A stretch of DNA of 64,000 nucleotides, taken from IMG/VR virus record IMGVR_UViG_3300037010_000424, positions 1 through 64,000 of that record, one strand, 5' to 3'. Position 1 is the stretch's first letter. Every line of letters starts with the position of its first letter. The notes below the pieces were generated by a model. It was not told the DNA's origin. It ran no database searches and worked only from the letters and a program-made list of their open reading frames with translations. Positions 44,623 through 54,370 of the stretch are shown in pieces. The DNA is from a virus. Both the position numbers and the translations under genes were made by a program.

Positions 44623-46130
44623 ATAGATTTCGTACGGGGAATAACTCAGGTGGCAGTACACAATCCACAACGTTGTTAGCTGACACAATAGCACACTTTG
44701 CAGACAAGTATAAGCTAAATGAACAGGAGTATCGTGACTTCATTACAGTTATTGAAACGCAGTTTGTAGAAGTGTGGGAAGATTTAAGTCCATCGGTGGG
44801 GGCAAACACCGATAGTTTCATGGATGCGTTAGTTTTAAGTATGTTAGGTACAGCGATTCCGGAGTTTACAAATCCAAGTAGTCAGTGGTATTCCCCAGAG
44901 ATTGTAAAGTCTGCCACTATGGTTAACTCGTTAGATAAAGCTAGAGCCCAACAGCGGCAACCACAAAGAAGTAGCAAGCATTTGTCTAACGTAGGTGTAG
45001 CTCGTAATGTCCAACAAAGTCACAGTCGTGGTGGCGGAGCATATTCTACGCACGGTAGTCGTAGAGGGGAAAATAGAAAATCGAGTAACTTAACCCAGGA
45101 TGAAGATATGTTCGACAAAAAACATTACCACGGCACCGTTGGACTACCGCACACATCGGTTCCATTAAAGCAAACTCCCGGTGGAACAAAACCTGTACCG
45201 AATGTTATTGTTAGACGTGTAGCTGTTCCGGTAGTATCTGACAGAAGTGAAGAGTTTGAAAAGAATGACAACTCTAACATAGACCAACTAACACACGAAC
45301 CCAGTGTCGTAAGTTACCAATTAGATACAGCTAACGATTTACTAAATTCTGATACACCATGTTTATATAAGTGGTGGGTAGAAGAACACATGGTATATGG
45401 TAAAAACACAGCTACTCCAGAGTCCGATGAACGCATAACCAGCATTTTTAATTCGTTTGCTGAGATTGACAATTATGATACGTTGATCGATCTAATAAGG
45501 GAGTTAGGAGCATTGGGTAAGTCTGAAGTCATAATGTGGCTTTCTAACAGAATCACTGATGAAATATTACAGTTCATCCAACGCAATTACGAATGTAGTG
45601 AAAATTTGGTATGCACACATTACCTACGAAAACCAGAAGAATCGTTAGCCGAGTTAGGCACGTTCGGTATTAAGGACATCGTAGTTAGTCAAATATTATT
45701 TATTTTTCGTAAACTATTTAAAGATTGGGCATTCCTAGTTTTACGTCCAGTTGACACAGTCGTATCTGAACTAGCTGAACTCAATGCGGAGTCTGGCATT
45801 GGATCAGCAAAGAAACATTCAGTTACAACCACTGTAATTTTACGGTACCCTAAATCGATACTCACTATTCCGATAATAGCTTTATATTACAAACATGGAG
45901 TTGCAGAATTGGAGATTAATGATAAATCGCTGTACGTACTAAATGCCAACCCTGTGGTTAAGACTGATGCGATTGACGCATTAATCCAGAACGTGTTTAG
46001 TAAAATAGACCATCCGTATGACCACGAGTTATTAATAATGGATAAAACATTAACACTTTACAGAACATTTAAGTTGCGGGATGAACCGCCAACAGAAGTG
46101 TTTTATGAAATAGAACGTTTGACGTTATAA
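44616..46130 (+). CDS. Uncharacterised protein following the polymerase subunit
   Basis: 504 residues, overlapping the polymerase gene by 7 bases. It has a helical N-terminal domain, then a basic, disordered segment near residues 105-170 rich in Gln, Ser, Arg and Gly ('SRGGGAYSTHGSRRGE'), then a globular C-terminal half. The basic linker suggests nucleic-acid contact. No family was recognised. Confidence 0.55.
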   Translation: MLDRFRTGNNSGGSTQSTTLLADTIAHFADKYKLNEQEYRDFITVIETQFVEVWEDLSPSVGANTDSFMDALVLSMLGTAIPEFTNPSSQWYSPEIVKSATMVNSLDKARAQQRQPQRSSKHLSNVGVARNVQQSHSRGGGAYSTHGSRRGENRKSSNLTQDEDMFDKKHYHGTVGLPHTSVPLKQTPGGTKPVPNVIVRRVAVPVVSDRSEEFEKNDNSNIDQLTHEPSVVSYQLDTANDLLNSDTPCLYKWWVEEHMVYGKNTATPESDERITSIFNSFAEIDNYDTLIDLIRELGALGKSEVIMWLSNRITDEILQFIQRNYECSENLVCTHYLRKPEESLAELGTFGIKDIVVSQILFIFRKLFKDWAFLVLRPVDTVVSELAELNAESGIGSAKKHSVTTTVILRYPKSILTIPIIALYYKHGVAELEINDKSLYVLNANPVVKTDAIDALIQNVFSKIDHPYDHELLIMDKTLTLYRTFKLRDEPPTEVFYEIERLTL

Positions 46131-46131
46131 A

Positions 46132-46169
46132 TATGAGACCCATACTCACTAGTGAGTATGGGTCTCATA
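46132..46169. terminator. Bidirectional terminator, perfect 38-base palindrome
   Basis: TATGAGACCCATACTCACT and its exact reverse complement. It starts two bases after the stop at 46130 and faces the converging minus-strand unit. Confidence 0.8.
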
Positions 46170-46180
46170 ATTAACAACAC

Positions 46181-46453
46181 TTATTTTTTTTTGTTACTAC
46201 CAGATAACTTTTCTATCATCTGGTTAATCTTTTTCTCATCCTTACGTTTACCCCACCATATAGTAAACCGTCTATACCCATTGTATAACTGAGCTACACC
46301 CAAAAACATACCCACCACATACTTAAGTACATCCGAGACTTCCCCAAATTGGTAATTGTCCGTTATCGTTTCATGCACTATGTGCACATAATCCAAACCA
46401 GATTTTACTTGGTCTAAACTATCTGGCGGTAATGAAAGCTTATTTAGATCCAT
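46181..46453 (-). CDS. Small membrane protein, possibly holin-like
   Basis: 90 residues with GGGGTG upstream. One hydrophobic segment ('VLKYVVGMFLGVAQLY', about residues 42-57) is flanked by a Trp/Arg-rich stretch and a strongly basic C-terminus ending KKK. The size and layout fit small phage holins, but a single helix is not diagnostic. It is the last gene of a minus-strand unit after the RuvC-like gene. Confidence 0.5.
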   Translation of the reverse strand: MDLNKLSLPPDSLDQVKSGLDYVHIVHETITDNYQFGEVSDVLKYVVGMFLGVAQLYNGYRRFTIWWGKRKDEKKINQMIEKLSGSNKKK

Positions 46454-46464
46454 ACAACACCCCG

Positions 46465-47004
46465 TTATGAAATGCTATTAAGCACCCCGCATAAATATAA
46501 CCCCACAGCAACTGCGTCTATGCTATCGGGGTCTAATGTGTGTGTATTCCCGATAACGTTTTTTATATTCCTTTCTAAAATCGCTGTCCTGACTAAAGAT
46601 TTATCTCCAGACCCCCCACTCACACCTAAGTTTTTTTTAACTAATGCCGCAGGTACACGCTCGAACAACAACGCTTCATCGTATTGAAACACAGTATTCT
46701 CTAACGTTGTCAAAACGGTAACTAAACCCTCAAATGCCGCAGGGCGTTTAGGGTTCCAGAATGGAATCTCAGACCCAACTAAAGTCGGATTAAATAGATT
46801 TAGAATTTCCTTAAATTTTATAGTTAAAGCGTTTAATCTAGCATACCTTTCACCATGTGTATCGACTATATATCCCGACTCCTTTATTAAAGCGTCAGTG
46901 AATATAGTTTCAACAAACAGTATAACTATTTCACCGAGTTCATCGAGTTCTAATATAGCAACTCCACATTTGTGTAATCCGGGGTCTATAGATAATATTT
47001 TCAT
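46465..47004 (-). CDS. RuvC-like Holliday junction resolvase
   Basis: 179 residues. 'MKILSIDPGLHKCGVAIL' is the RuvC first motif with catalytic D7. 'LVGSEIPFW' holds the second acidic residue (E79). 'LDPDSIDAVAVGLY' holds the C-terminal Asp pair (D160, D163). These make up the RNase H-fold resolvase site that cuts four-way junctions, needed for recombination-linked replication and for debranching DNA before packaging. The unit also holds virion genes, so late expression is likely. Confidence 0.8.
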   Translation of the reverse strand: MKILSIDPGLHKCGVAILELDELGEIVILFVETIFTDALIKESGYIVDTHGERYARLNALTIKFKEILNLFNPTLVGSEIPFWNPKRPAAFEGLVTVLTTLENTVFQYDEALLFERVPAALVKKNLGVSGGSGDKSLVRTAILERNIKNVIGNTHTLDPDSIDAVAVGLYLCGVLNSIS

Positions 47005-47008
47005 TGTG

Positions 47009-47848
47009 TTAAATTGACATCAATAAGGGTTGTGCAATTCCGATGTTAATACCTTCGGTTATGCTTGGATTAGGGTTAGCGTTAGCTGGATAAACGATTG
47101 AAATAAAGTTAGCTACTTGTGCACATTGTACTTCAGTGTATGTAGCTTGAACACCATTCACTAGCAACTGGGATTCTATATCAAAACCGTGTACTAGAGC
47201 TAACTCTGATATTGTTGCTGCATTAGCTGTACCGTACAGAAGTATACATGCGTCAATAATTCCGTTTAAATCAGCTTCACTTAGATGTATACTGGTGTCT
47301 ATGGTGGTAGCAATGTGATTGCCTGACACTAGGTTTAAAGAAATATTTGACGAATCAATCATATTGGGGTTTTGTGTAGCAAGTGTTGGAACGTACACCT
47401 GCTGATTAACAACTTCGCCACCTTCCAATTTAAAAGTGCTATACCCAATGTGCATAGGTGGAAAATCTATTACCTTTAAATAGTACGCTATATATGGGTT
47501 TCCGCGTATAACCATTGGTACACGTATTCTATACTTCGCCATTTCAACTAAAGTTAAGTCGTTGTTAGCTGGCACAACTATCCATGGTAACTGGTTTTTT
47601 AAGGCTGAATCTGTACAGCTGTGCATTAAACCGCATACAAAATTGTCACCAGTTATAACAGCGTGACCACCGTTTCCTACAGCGAGATATTTTATTTCCG
47701 GATAACCCTCTGTCGGTGGTGCCGCATAATTTATACCAAATTTGTCATTTAGTGTGGTGCCTGCTTCTGGTGTAAACGGGAGTTTATATTTACTTGCTAA
47801 TGTAGCGTATTGGTCGTAGATTGTTGTTACAGCGTTCGACTTTGACAT
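47009..47848 (-). CDS. Putative virion structural (baseplate-type) protein
   Basis: 279 residues, with AGGAAC upstream. It is beta-rich and Asn/Pro/Gly-rich, with 'YPEIKYLAVGNGGHAVITGD', a pattern I recall from conserved virion proteins of large phages. It is encoded 11 bases after the 710-residue virion protein. A baseplate or tail role is probable. Confidence 0.55.
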   Translation of the reverse strand: MSKSNAVTTIYDQYATLASKYKLPFTPEAGTTLNDKFGINYAAPPTEGYPEIKYLAVGNGGHAVITGDNFVCGLMHSCTDSALKNQLPWIVVPANNDLTLVEMAKYRIRVPMVIRGNPYIAYYLKVIDFPPMHIGYSTFKLEGGEVVNQQVYVPTLATQNPNMIDSSNISLNLVSGNHIATTIDTSIHLSEADLNGIIDACILLYGTANAATISELALVHGFDIESQLLVNGVQATYTEVQCAQVANFISIVYPANANPNPSITEGINIGIAQPLLMSI

Positions 47849-47859
47849 ATCGCGGGTTC

Positions 47860-49992
47860 CTATTCGGATTGAGTTGTAATTTGTGGACTGTTACCACCAA
47901 TGTAAGATTGGTGGTGTCCCTTAAACTTGGAATTTAGTGAAACAAAACTTTCTATATTGGTAACGTATTGTGCACCGGTAGCTTTTACTGTATAAACGAT
48001 ACCGCTATCTAATATGTTAGAAGAATCTTCAACATGTGTAAACCGTGGCATCACATCGACGGATACGTCTATAGCCGTAGAGTTATTTATATCGACATAC
48101 GATACTCGACAGTCAGGTAAGTTTGCTAGTAGAGGGGTGTTATAGTTAGTGGCTTCACCAGCTACAAATGTCACTGTGTAACTACATAGTTGACTAAGTA
48201 TATCTAACATATTTGAATATGGTGATTGTAGCGTAGCTGTTTCAATTTCAATTGCCATAAACTTATTTGAGACCTGTACAAGTAATTCCTTATATGTAAA
48301 ATCGGTCCATGTACTTGTATTTAATTTAATGCGATTTAAAAAATCGGCATAAGTGGTCTCGACACAAAATGTGCATTTAACATCATTATAAAAAGCCCAG
48401 ATTAAAGATAATGCTTGGGACCTAGCTATGTAATCAGACTCTTGTGCCACCACAATTAAATGCAGGAATTTGTTAGCCACAACTTTATCCATGTGACTAG
48501 AAAATTCAGATAACGAATATTGCTTTTTAGCAACAATTTGATACTTGTTTATTGTGGAGTATACATCAAAGTCCCTGCCATATTGAAACTTATTCTCTAA
48601 TAAGCCACGAATCCTAGATTCCGGAAAGTTAGGTTTAACCATGATATCCTTTACCCAAAACTCAGGGATGTTAACATTATCGTTTTTTGATAACATTGCA
48701 TTTGCATACAGGTATAATACAGCAGCGTCTTTTGCAGTAAGTAGCATGTTGGTTATTCCAACGTCAACTAAATCCACAGAAATCTTAAACTTAATATAAT
48801 CAATACTAGTTAAATAAAACCAATTATTGACATGCTCTAGAGTTTTATTAACTAAATCCAATGCAACGTTGTTTGCAACATTTCCTTCAATTACCCCAGT
48901 TAATATATCGTTTGATACAGAGCCATTAGAGCCCGTAATTAAAGCCTGGGTATCCAACTCTATTACTTTTTTATTATCGACGCCTGTAGAGGCTAATAGG
49001 TTGATAAAATCACTTGGTGTTAGCTGAGTTACATTTCCATATTCTAATATGGTTTCACCGTATGGAAATTTATAAACCCCAACATCTCCGAGTAGAGCAT
49101 TTAATTTACCTTGTTCCAAATGTTTATGTGCTGTGGTAAAGTTTTTTCTTACAGTGAATGCAGATAGGTCTAAGTTAAATGGTTTAGCAAACCCTTCATT
49201 TAAAAAATCTAAAGCCTTAGTGGTTCCAGAATTAGCAATAATGTATTCGAGGTTTCTATATAGAAACAGGGCTTGTCCATACGGGATAATTCCTTTATGT
49301 TTAGATAAGTCAAAATACCCACTAAGGTAGTTCCAAACGTGCCACTCGTTTACATACGGGGTTTTACAATTCTCTAATCTAATGTTAACTATCTCCATTG
49401 GTAGTGACACAAATAAAATTCCAATTAGAGCGGCAGGGTACAGTTGGTCGGTTAGACTATAATTGACGTTATCGAATCTATACACGAAACGGTTTATGTA
49501 CTCTTGTACTTTTGGCATAACATTTGTTTCATTATAGTTTAATAGAGAACTGTTATAATGTAGGATTTGGTAATCGTCTGCTTCTATGGAAACCTCAACA
49601 GGTATGGGATCGATTATCCCACGTATTAAAATTTCATTGTCTGGGTATTTTAATAGTAAATTCTTAAATGTGTCACCAAGTGTACGTAACTCTGATAAAG
49701 TTTCAGGGTTAGTAAGTAACGACTGCACTGTGAACGGGATTATTTCATCGGTGTCCAATGAGTATACCACCATGTCAGTAGGGTCACTGTTATACACTTG
49801 TTGTCCAACGTAAGCTATACCTGCTAAGTTTAAGTAATATTTCCACCCTGTACGTTGTACTGTTACAACTTCGTTGTTTAGTTCTAAAATGGTGTTTAAT
49901 GCTTTAGCGGTGTAATTAGATTTTACAATAAAACTATCCACCAATCGAATAATACCCGACATATAGTTAAAGTATTCAGTTGATACTAACAT
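47860..49992 (-). CDS. Large virion structural protein
   Basis: 710 residues, helix/strand mixed, rich in Tyr, Asn and Leu, with no catalytic motif. The position beside the portal-like gene, and in front of another virion gene, fits the group of large tail and baseplate proteins that follow the portal in phiKZ. It is transcribed divergently from the portal gene with only 36 bases between the start codons. Start chosen for AGAAGAG upstream. Confidence 0.55.
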   Translation of the reverse strand: MLVSTEYFNYMSGIIRLVDSFIVKSNYTAKALNTILELNNEVVTVQRTGWKYYLNLAGIAYVGQQVYNSDPTDMVVYSLDTDEIIPFTVQSLLTNPETLSELRTLGDTFKNLLLKYPDNEILIRGIIDPIPVEVSIEADDYQILHYNSSLLNYNETNVMPKVQEYINRFVYRFDNVNYSLTDQLYPAALIGILFVSLPMEIVNIRLENCKTPYVNEWHVWNYLSGYFDLSKHKGIIPYGQALFLYRNLEYIIANSGTTKALDFLNEGFAKPFNLDLSAFTVRKNFTTAHKHLEQGKLNALLGDVGVYKFPYGETILEYGNVTQLTPSDFINLLASTGVDNKKVIELDTQALITGSNGSVSNDILTGVIEGNVANNVALDLVNKTLEHVNNWFYLTSIDYIKFKISVDLVDVGITNMLLTAKDAAVLYLYANAMLSKNDNVNIPEFWVKDIMVKPNFPESRIRGLLENKFQYGRDFDVYSTINKYQIVAKKQYSLSEFSSHMDKVVANKFLHLIVVAQESDYIARSQALSLIWAFYNDVKCTFCVETTYADFLNRIKLNTSTWTDFTYKELLVQVSNKFMAIEIETATLQSPYSNMLDILSQLCSYTVTFVAGEATNYNTPLLANLPDCRVSYVDINNSTAIDVSVDVMPRFTHVEDSSNILDSGIVYTVKATGAQYVTNIESFVSLNSKFKGHHQSYIGGNSPQITTQSE

Positions 49993-50028
49993 GGCTAACT
50001 CTTCTTAATTAAGTAAAGGAAAAAATAT

Positions 50029-52785
50029 ATGAAACCAACAACTGCGCTAGATAACACTGCTGCTACAAAAGATTCTTTAAATCGATTAAACAGAGTGGCG
50101 AAGCTTCCGATTACAGATATGGTAACTCCAACATTACGACAAAAAAGTAGTAATGTGAATATGGTTCTCCCACATTTACGTAGTATGGTTGAACAACATG
50201 CTGAGCAAAATGCAGATTCAGAAAACATCTTCCACCTGTTACCAGATTTAGAAATTGCTAAGCAAACATTAATCGACAACATTTTATCTCCAACTGATTT
50301 ACAGGAGGGTAACCTTAGTATCGGTTTACATAAAGAAGCCCCTGCTGAAATGAATGAAATGATTAGAGTGCATTTTAGTTCTGATGGAGGATACAACTAC
50401 AACAAGAAACAACCAGTTTTTATTGAACAGTCTTTAGTGACCATCGGAAGTGTCGCACTACTTCCAGTCCCACCTAGTGCAGTACGTAAAGTGATACACG
50501 ATAACACGTACGGGTTAGAAAGTGTAGATGGAACGTTCAAATTTAATAAAGGCGTTTACAACTGTATACCACTAGGTACACTGGCTAACATTAAACCGAA
50601 TCAAACAGCAGCACAAGCGTTATATTCTACGACATCAGAAAAGATTAAGTCTTATTCATTAGAAGGTGCCTTAGATGACACCGCTACAGCTCTTATAAAA
50701 GGCGTGGGTGCAGAAGAAGTAGTAAATAATACAACTGCTACCGAACTACTTAAAAGCTATAAAGGAATTAAAGATGAAATAACCAAAGCAAATGCAGACC
50801 AAACCTTAGTTGAACTCACGGATAATCCAGCGTACATTTTCCACGGCATGATTTCTAAATCCGTTAAAGACTATAACATTAAGACAAAGTTAGCTTTGGG
50901 CTGGGGTATGGAATCGGTAAATGATAAAAATAATCCACTAGCAGAATACCGCGATAGAAGTGTCAGTATGTTACCGTATCTGGAACTACTGTTTAATAAA
51001 GATAAAATTGACACATTAGACCCAATCGTAATACACTGGCCATCAGAATCAGTTATCCCTATATTAAACCCAACAACAAGAGAACACATTGCGTATTATT
51101 TAGTTGCGGATTTAGACGGGCAACCTTTACGGTGTGGTAATTATCAGAATCGTTACCGTCAATTAAGTGACAAATTGGATAATACTGTCCACGACCAGGC
51201 TATGACAGTTAACTATACGTTTGGTGTATCGTATCCGGGCTCAAACACAGTCGCTATGAACGAAAGAAGTAATTCAGCAATTCTACTTTCAGCTTATCAA
51301 GAACGCTTTGAGCGTGAGTTAAAAGAAGTTATTGCGAATGGTGACCTAGGTGTGGAAGTAGACATCGCTAAAGTTCCAGACATTTATAGAATGATGTTTA
51401 CTCGACAATTGGAAAAGCAAGCCACACGTGTAATTTACGTTCCGGCTGACAGATTGTCATATATGGCGTACAACTATTCGCCTGAAGGAATTGGTGTTTC
51501 TCTAGTTGAAAAAACTAAGTTGTATTCGTCATTTAGAGCAGTTTTAATATTTGCGCAGTTAATGGCAGCAGTTAAATCTTCAATTAACCGAAGTCACTTA
51601 ACTATCACTTTGGACGATAAAGAAATTGATCCACGCGGTACGGTCGAGATGGTTAGAAACGAAATGGCTAACCTACAGGCAGACGGGTTTCCTGTGTATA
51701 AGTTTCAATCACAAGATATTATCGACAGCATACTCAAAGCAGGTATGCAAACCACAGTCAATGGTGCGCAGTACCCAAATACCAGTGTTGAATTAGTTGA
51801 GAGTAAACGTGACGTGTCTGCTCCCGCCACAGACCTCCAAGATATGCTTAAAGAAATGCAATATCAGGGTTGGGGGTTATCGTTAGACTTATTAGAAAAA
51901 GCTAATCAGATTGACTTCATGGGGCAAATTGACAATATCAATCTGCTACAGTCAAAACGGATGTTGGGTAAACAAGCTATAACCTGTGAGCGTGGTGCTA
52001 ACTTCATTAAAACATATTTACGTTGTGGTGGTAAATTTTATAATGAGTTAAATGCTATTCGTGAATCCAACAAGTGTAATCTCACTATGGAAGAAATAAT
52101 CGACAGCCTTACGTTAATTTTACCTAAAGCAGATTATGCTCAGCATAAAGCACAAGCTACAGCGTTTACAGATTACACTACGTTTATAACTGACGTAATG
52201 GATGCAGTAGTTTCTGATTCTGAATTAGGTAGCCTTTTAAAAGGTGAGAATGTTTCAGGCGATATAGCTGGAGTCAAGACTATCTTGATAAATGAACTAA
52301 GAAGAAGATATTTAAAATCAAGAAACATATTACCAGAGTTGTTTGAATTAGTAAGTGATCCAGAGAAAACACTAAAAGGTATTCTTGAAGAGCATGTTAA
52401 AACTAATGTCTCTATAGTTGGTGATTTGGCAAATATGGTAGCAAAGGAAGAAAAGAAAGCAGATGATAAAATACAATTGGCGGCAGACAAACTAAACCCC
52501 CCGCCACCAGAAGATGACGCAAGTGACGATGGTGTTATAGATGGTGACGCTGGTGATGAAGGTGGTTCTTCTGACGGCGATGTTAATGACATGGCTGGAG
52601 ACGATGCGGAACTGGATGTAGATGGCGCAGGTGACGATATGTCAGTAGATGAAACGGATTCTGCGGATGACACAGATACACCAGATACCGCTTCTTCTGA
52701 AGAAGATAATCCAGATGATGAAACTGAAGAGGGTGATGAAGACAAGGTAGTTAAAGACGATGACGATGATACAAAAGACAAATAA
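50029..52785 (+). CDS. Portal protein, phiKZ gp129-like, with acidic tail
   Basis: 918 residues. 'VIYVPADRLSYMAYNYSPEG' and the following 'SLVEKTKLYSSFRAVLIFAQ' follow the portal pattern, where a strand and a conserved Pro/Asp lead to the long helix of the clip/stem. 'NTYGLESVDG' (E164) repeats the GLE element. The last about 90 residues are nearly all Asp, Glu, Ser, Gly and Thr, which is unusual for a portal and may be trimmed or contact packaged DNA or basic head proteins. The assignment is from pattern and synteny with the capsid gene. Confidence 0.6.
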   Translation: MKPTTALDNTAATKDSLNRLNRVAKLPITDMVTPTLRQKSSNVNMVLPHLRSMVEQHAEQNADSENIFHLLPDLEIAKQTLIDNILSPTDLQEGNLSIGLHKEAPAEMNEMIRVHFSSDGGYNYNKKQPVFIEQSLVTIGSVALLPVPPSAVRKVIHDNTYGLESVDGTFKFNKGVYNCIPLGTLANIKPNQTAAQALYSTTSEKIKSYSLEGALDDTATALIKGVGAEEVVNNTTATELLKSYKGIKDEITKANADQTLVELTDNPAYIFHGMISKSVKDYNIKTKLALGWGMESVNDKNNPLAEYRDRSVSMLPYLELLFNKDKIDTLDPIVIHWPSESVIPILNPTTREHIAYYLVADLDGQPLRCGNYQNRYRQLSDKLDNTVHDQAMTVNYTFGVSYPGSNTVAMNERSNSAILLSAYQERFERELKEVIANGDLGVEVDIAKVPDIYRMMFTRQLEKQATRVIYVPADRLSYMAYNYSPEGIGVSLVEKTKLYSSFRAVLIFAQLMAAVKSSINRSHLTITLDDKEIDPRGTVEMVRNEMANLQADGFPVYKFQSQDIIDSILKAGMQTTVNGAQYPNTSVELVESKRDVSAPATDLQDMLKEMQYQGWGLSLDLLEKANQIDFMGQIDNINLLQSKRMLGKQAITCERGANFIKTYLRCGGKFYNELNAIRESNKCNLTMEEIIDSLTLILPKADYAQHKAQATAFTDYTTFITDVMDAVVSDSELGSLLKGENVSGDIAGVKTILINELRRRYLKSRNILPELFELVSDPEKTLKGILEEHVKTNVSIVGDLANMVAKEEKKADDKIQLAADKLNPPPPEDDASDDGVIDGDAGDEGGSSDGDVNDMAGDDAELDVDGAGDDMSVDETDSADDTDTPDTASSEEDNPDDETEEGDEDKVVKDDDDDTKDK

Positions 52786-52801
52786 CCGAATACAAACTTA
52801 A

Positions 52802-52814
52802 ACATATATTATCT
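52802..52814 (+). promoter_or_regulatory. Putative early promoter motif (ACATATATTATCT)
   Basis: Exact consensus copy 16 bases after the portal stop, with no terminator between. It is followed at once by a strong hairpin. Confidence 0.65.
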
Positions 52815-52848
52815 GATAGAACCATGTAAGAAATTACATGGTTCTATC
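52815..52848 (+). promoter_or_regulatory. 5' leader hairpin with GAAA tetraloop
   Basis: GATAGAACCATGTAA-GAAA-TTACATGGTTCTATC: a perfect 15 bp stem with a GNRA loop directly adjoining the promoter motif. It would sit at the very 5' end of the transcript, where such hairpins protect mRNA from decay. Confidence 0.6.
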
Positions 52849-52872
52849 ATTTACTGTTACATTGGAGATAAC

Positions 52873-53298
52873 GTGGAAGAAAACGAATTTAAGTTTAAAA
52901 AGCTAGTTGTTGGTTCAGCTATAACCACCCAGCTAAATTTAAAAACAAAACCAAGAACCGGCATTGACGAAGTGCCAATTGTAATAAACCAATGTATGCC
53001 AGTAGGTGCTTTACCAATCGCATACCCCATACGGATGTTTGCCACTGAAGAAGATGTCTGTGGGATACTTACTGGTGATGTAGGTAACTGTATTGTCATT
53101 TGGTCAACTGGCACTGTAAAGTGTGTTGCACGGCGTAATCACACAGACGTCACAATTCAGCCTCGCTATATTTGGACTGCACAGCTAGATAGAGAAAGTG
53201 TTGTTAAACTTGAAAACTATTTGCATCAAGTCGAAAGGATTATGACAGAGTGTTTACAAGAATTAACATCTACAGAAACAATCACTTACTCAGTTTAA
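52873..53298 (+). CDS. Uncharacterised early protein
   Basis: 141 residues starting at GTG with TTGGAG upstream. A strand-rich N-terminal domain ('NCIVIWSTGTVKCVARRNHT') is followed by a C-terminal helix. It is the first gene of the unit with the exported transglycosylase. No family was recognised. Confidence 0.55.
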   Translation: MEENEFKFKKLVVGSAITTQLNLKTKPRTGIDEVPIVINQCMPVGALPIAYPIRMFATEEDVCGILTGDVGNCIVIWSTGTVKCVARRNHTDVTIQPRYIWTAQLDRESVVKLENYLHQVERIMTECLQELTSTETITYSV

Positions 53299-53326
53299 TT
53301 ACACTAGCCCTATAATAGGAATCATA

Positions 53327-53926
53327 ATGAAAACAACACTATTAATTTTATTAACCCTTTTATCAACCTGTGTAGCGGAATTTAGTTACGGTAAATCTAT
53401 TAAGTCCCCCGTAACAGAAACATACAAAACGGTTATTGCAAATAAGCAATATGATAACGACTTTAAGAAACATGGTAACCCGAATCACTATGCAAATGCC
53501 AAATTGTTAAAGTCGGTTTGTGGAGTCGAATCAAAATTCGATCTGAAAGCAAAGTCTAAAAAAGGTGCTAGTGGCATCTGCCAAATCATGCCTAAAACTT
53601 GGAAGTATATCGCAGGTAAAAATAAAACAATACCGGTGAAAGACACAAGTGTGCCAAGTCAATCAATTGAAGTGGCATCGTTGATAATAGATGATGCTGC
53701 GATAACATGGAACAAACTGCCAAAAGGAAAAAACAAAACGTCTATGGTTTTAGCATCATATAACGCTGGTCCAACTAATATTAAGAAAGCGTCTAAACGA
53801 TGCAATAGTACGAACTTTGCAGTTCTACAAAAATGTTTAGCAAAAGTGACATCTAAGTCACATGCAAAAGAAACCATCAACTATGTAGTCTCTGTACAAG
53901 AGCTATATAAAAAACTACCGATGTAA
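53327..53926 (+). CDS. Exported lytic transglycosylase (SLT domain)
   Basis: 199 residues. A signal peptide covers residues 1-22 ('LLILLTLLSTCVA'). The SLT signature follows: catalytic E68 in 'VCGVESKFD', 'GASGICQIMP' (80-89), 'ASYNAGP' (143-149) and 'ETINYVVSV'. Such enzymes cut the peptidoglycan glycan strand, leaving 1,6-anhydro ends. Secretion through Sec and the early-type promoter differ from the usual virion or late lysis enzymes. Possible roles are superinfection exclusion, envelope remodelling or slow lysis; none is shown by the sequence. Confidence 0.85.
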   Translation: MKTTLLILLTLLSTCVAEFSYGKSIKSPVTETYKTVIANKQYDNDFKKHGNPNHYANAKLLKSVCGVESKFDLKAKSKKGASGICQIMPKTWKYIAGKNKTIPVKDTSVPSQSIEVASLIIDDAAITWNKLPKGKNKTSMVLASYNAGPTNIKKASKRCNSTNFAVLQKCLAKVTSKSHAKETINYVVSVQELYKKLPM

Positions 53927-53939
53927 ATAGGAGAAAGAT

Positions 53940-54365
53940 ATGAAAAAGCCAAGTCGTAATGGGATGGATAATTTAATTGGTAGAATAGTACGTTATAAAG
54001 ATATAGCTAATCGCCATCAGCTATCTGAACCAATGTGGGTGCTAGCTTGGTACATCGATAACTGTGTGAAACTGATTCTGGTTGATAAAAATAATGACAC
54101 CTATGAAAAAGATTTATCGGCATGTATATTCGAGTCATTGCTTTTACCTAAAAAACCAGATGATAACACTGTGCATCATGCAGGTCTAAACTCTTTGATT
54201 GGTAAAAGGGTTTCCCATCCAAGTCCATCGGGTCCAACCGTAGAGTCCACAGTGTTTGATTGGAGTTCACACCCTGATATTGGTCCGTCTTTAATTCTAT
54301 ATAATGAACATGGGTTTTTAAAGTATCCGGTCAGTGTATGTGACTGTAAAATCGTAGACGAATAA
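53940..54365 (+). CDS. Uncharacterised early protein, possible tandem barrel
   Basis: 141 residues with AGGAG upstream. Two similar halves are visible: 'NLIGRIVRYKD' and 'SLIGKRVSHPS', each followed by strands, suggesting a duplicated small beta domain (KOW/SH3-like). It is last in the transglycosylase unit and ends at a palindromic terminator. Confidence 0.55.
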   Translation: MKKPSRNGMDNLIGRIVRYKDIANRHQLSEPMWVLAWYIDNCVKLILVDKNNDTYEKDLSACIFESLLLPKKPDDNTVHHAGLNSLIGKRVSHPSPSGPTVESTVFDWSSHPDIGPSLILYNEHGFLKYPVSVCDCKIVDE

Positions 54366-54370
54366 AACCT

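Noticed and set aside
46980-47000. Minus-strand copy of the promoter motif (AAAATATTATCT)
   Set aside because: It lies within the first codons of the RuvC-like gene and only partly matches, so it is probably coding coincidence.
52173-52805. Ser-rich 210-residue minus-strand ORF
   Set aside because: It is the antisense shadow of the Asp-rich portal tail (GAT/GAC reads as Ser on the other strand) and has no ribosome site.
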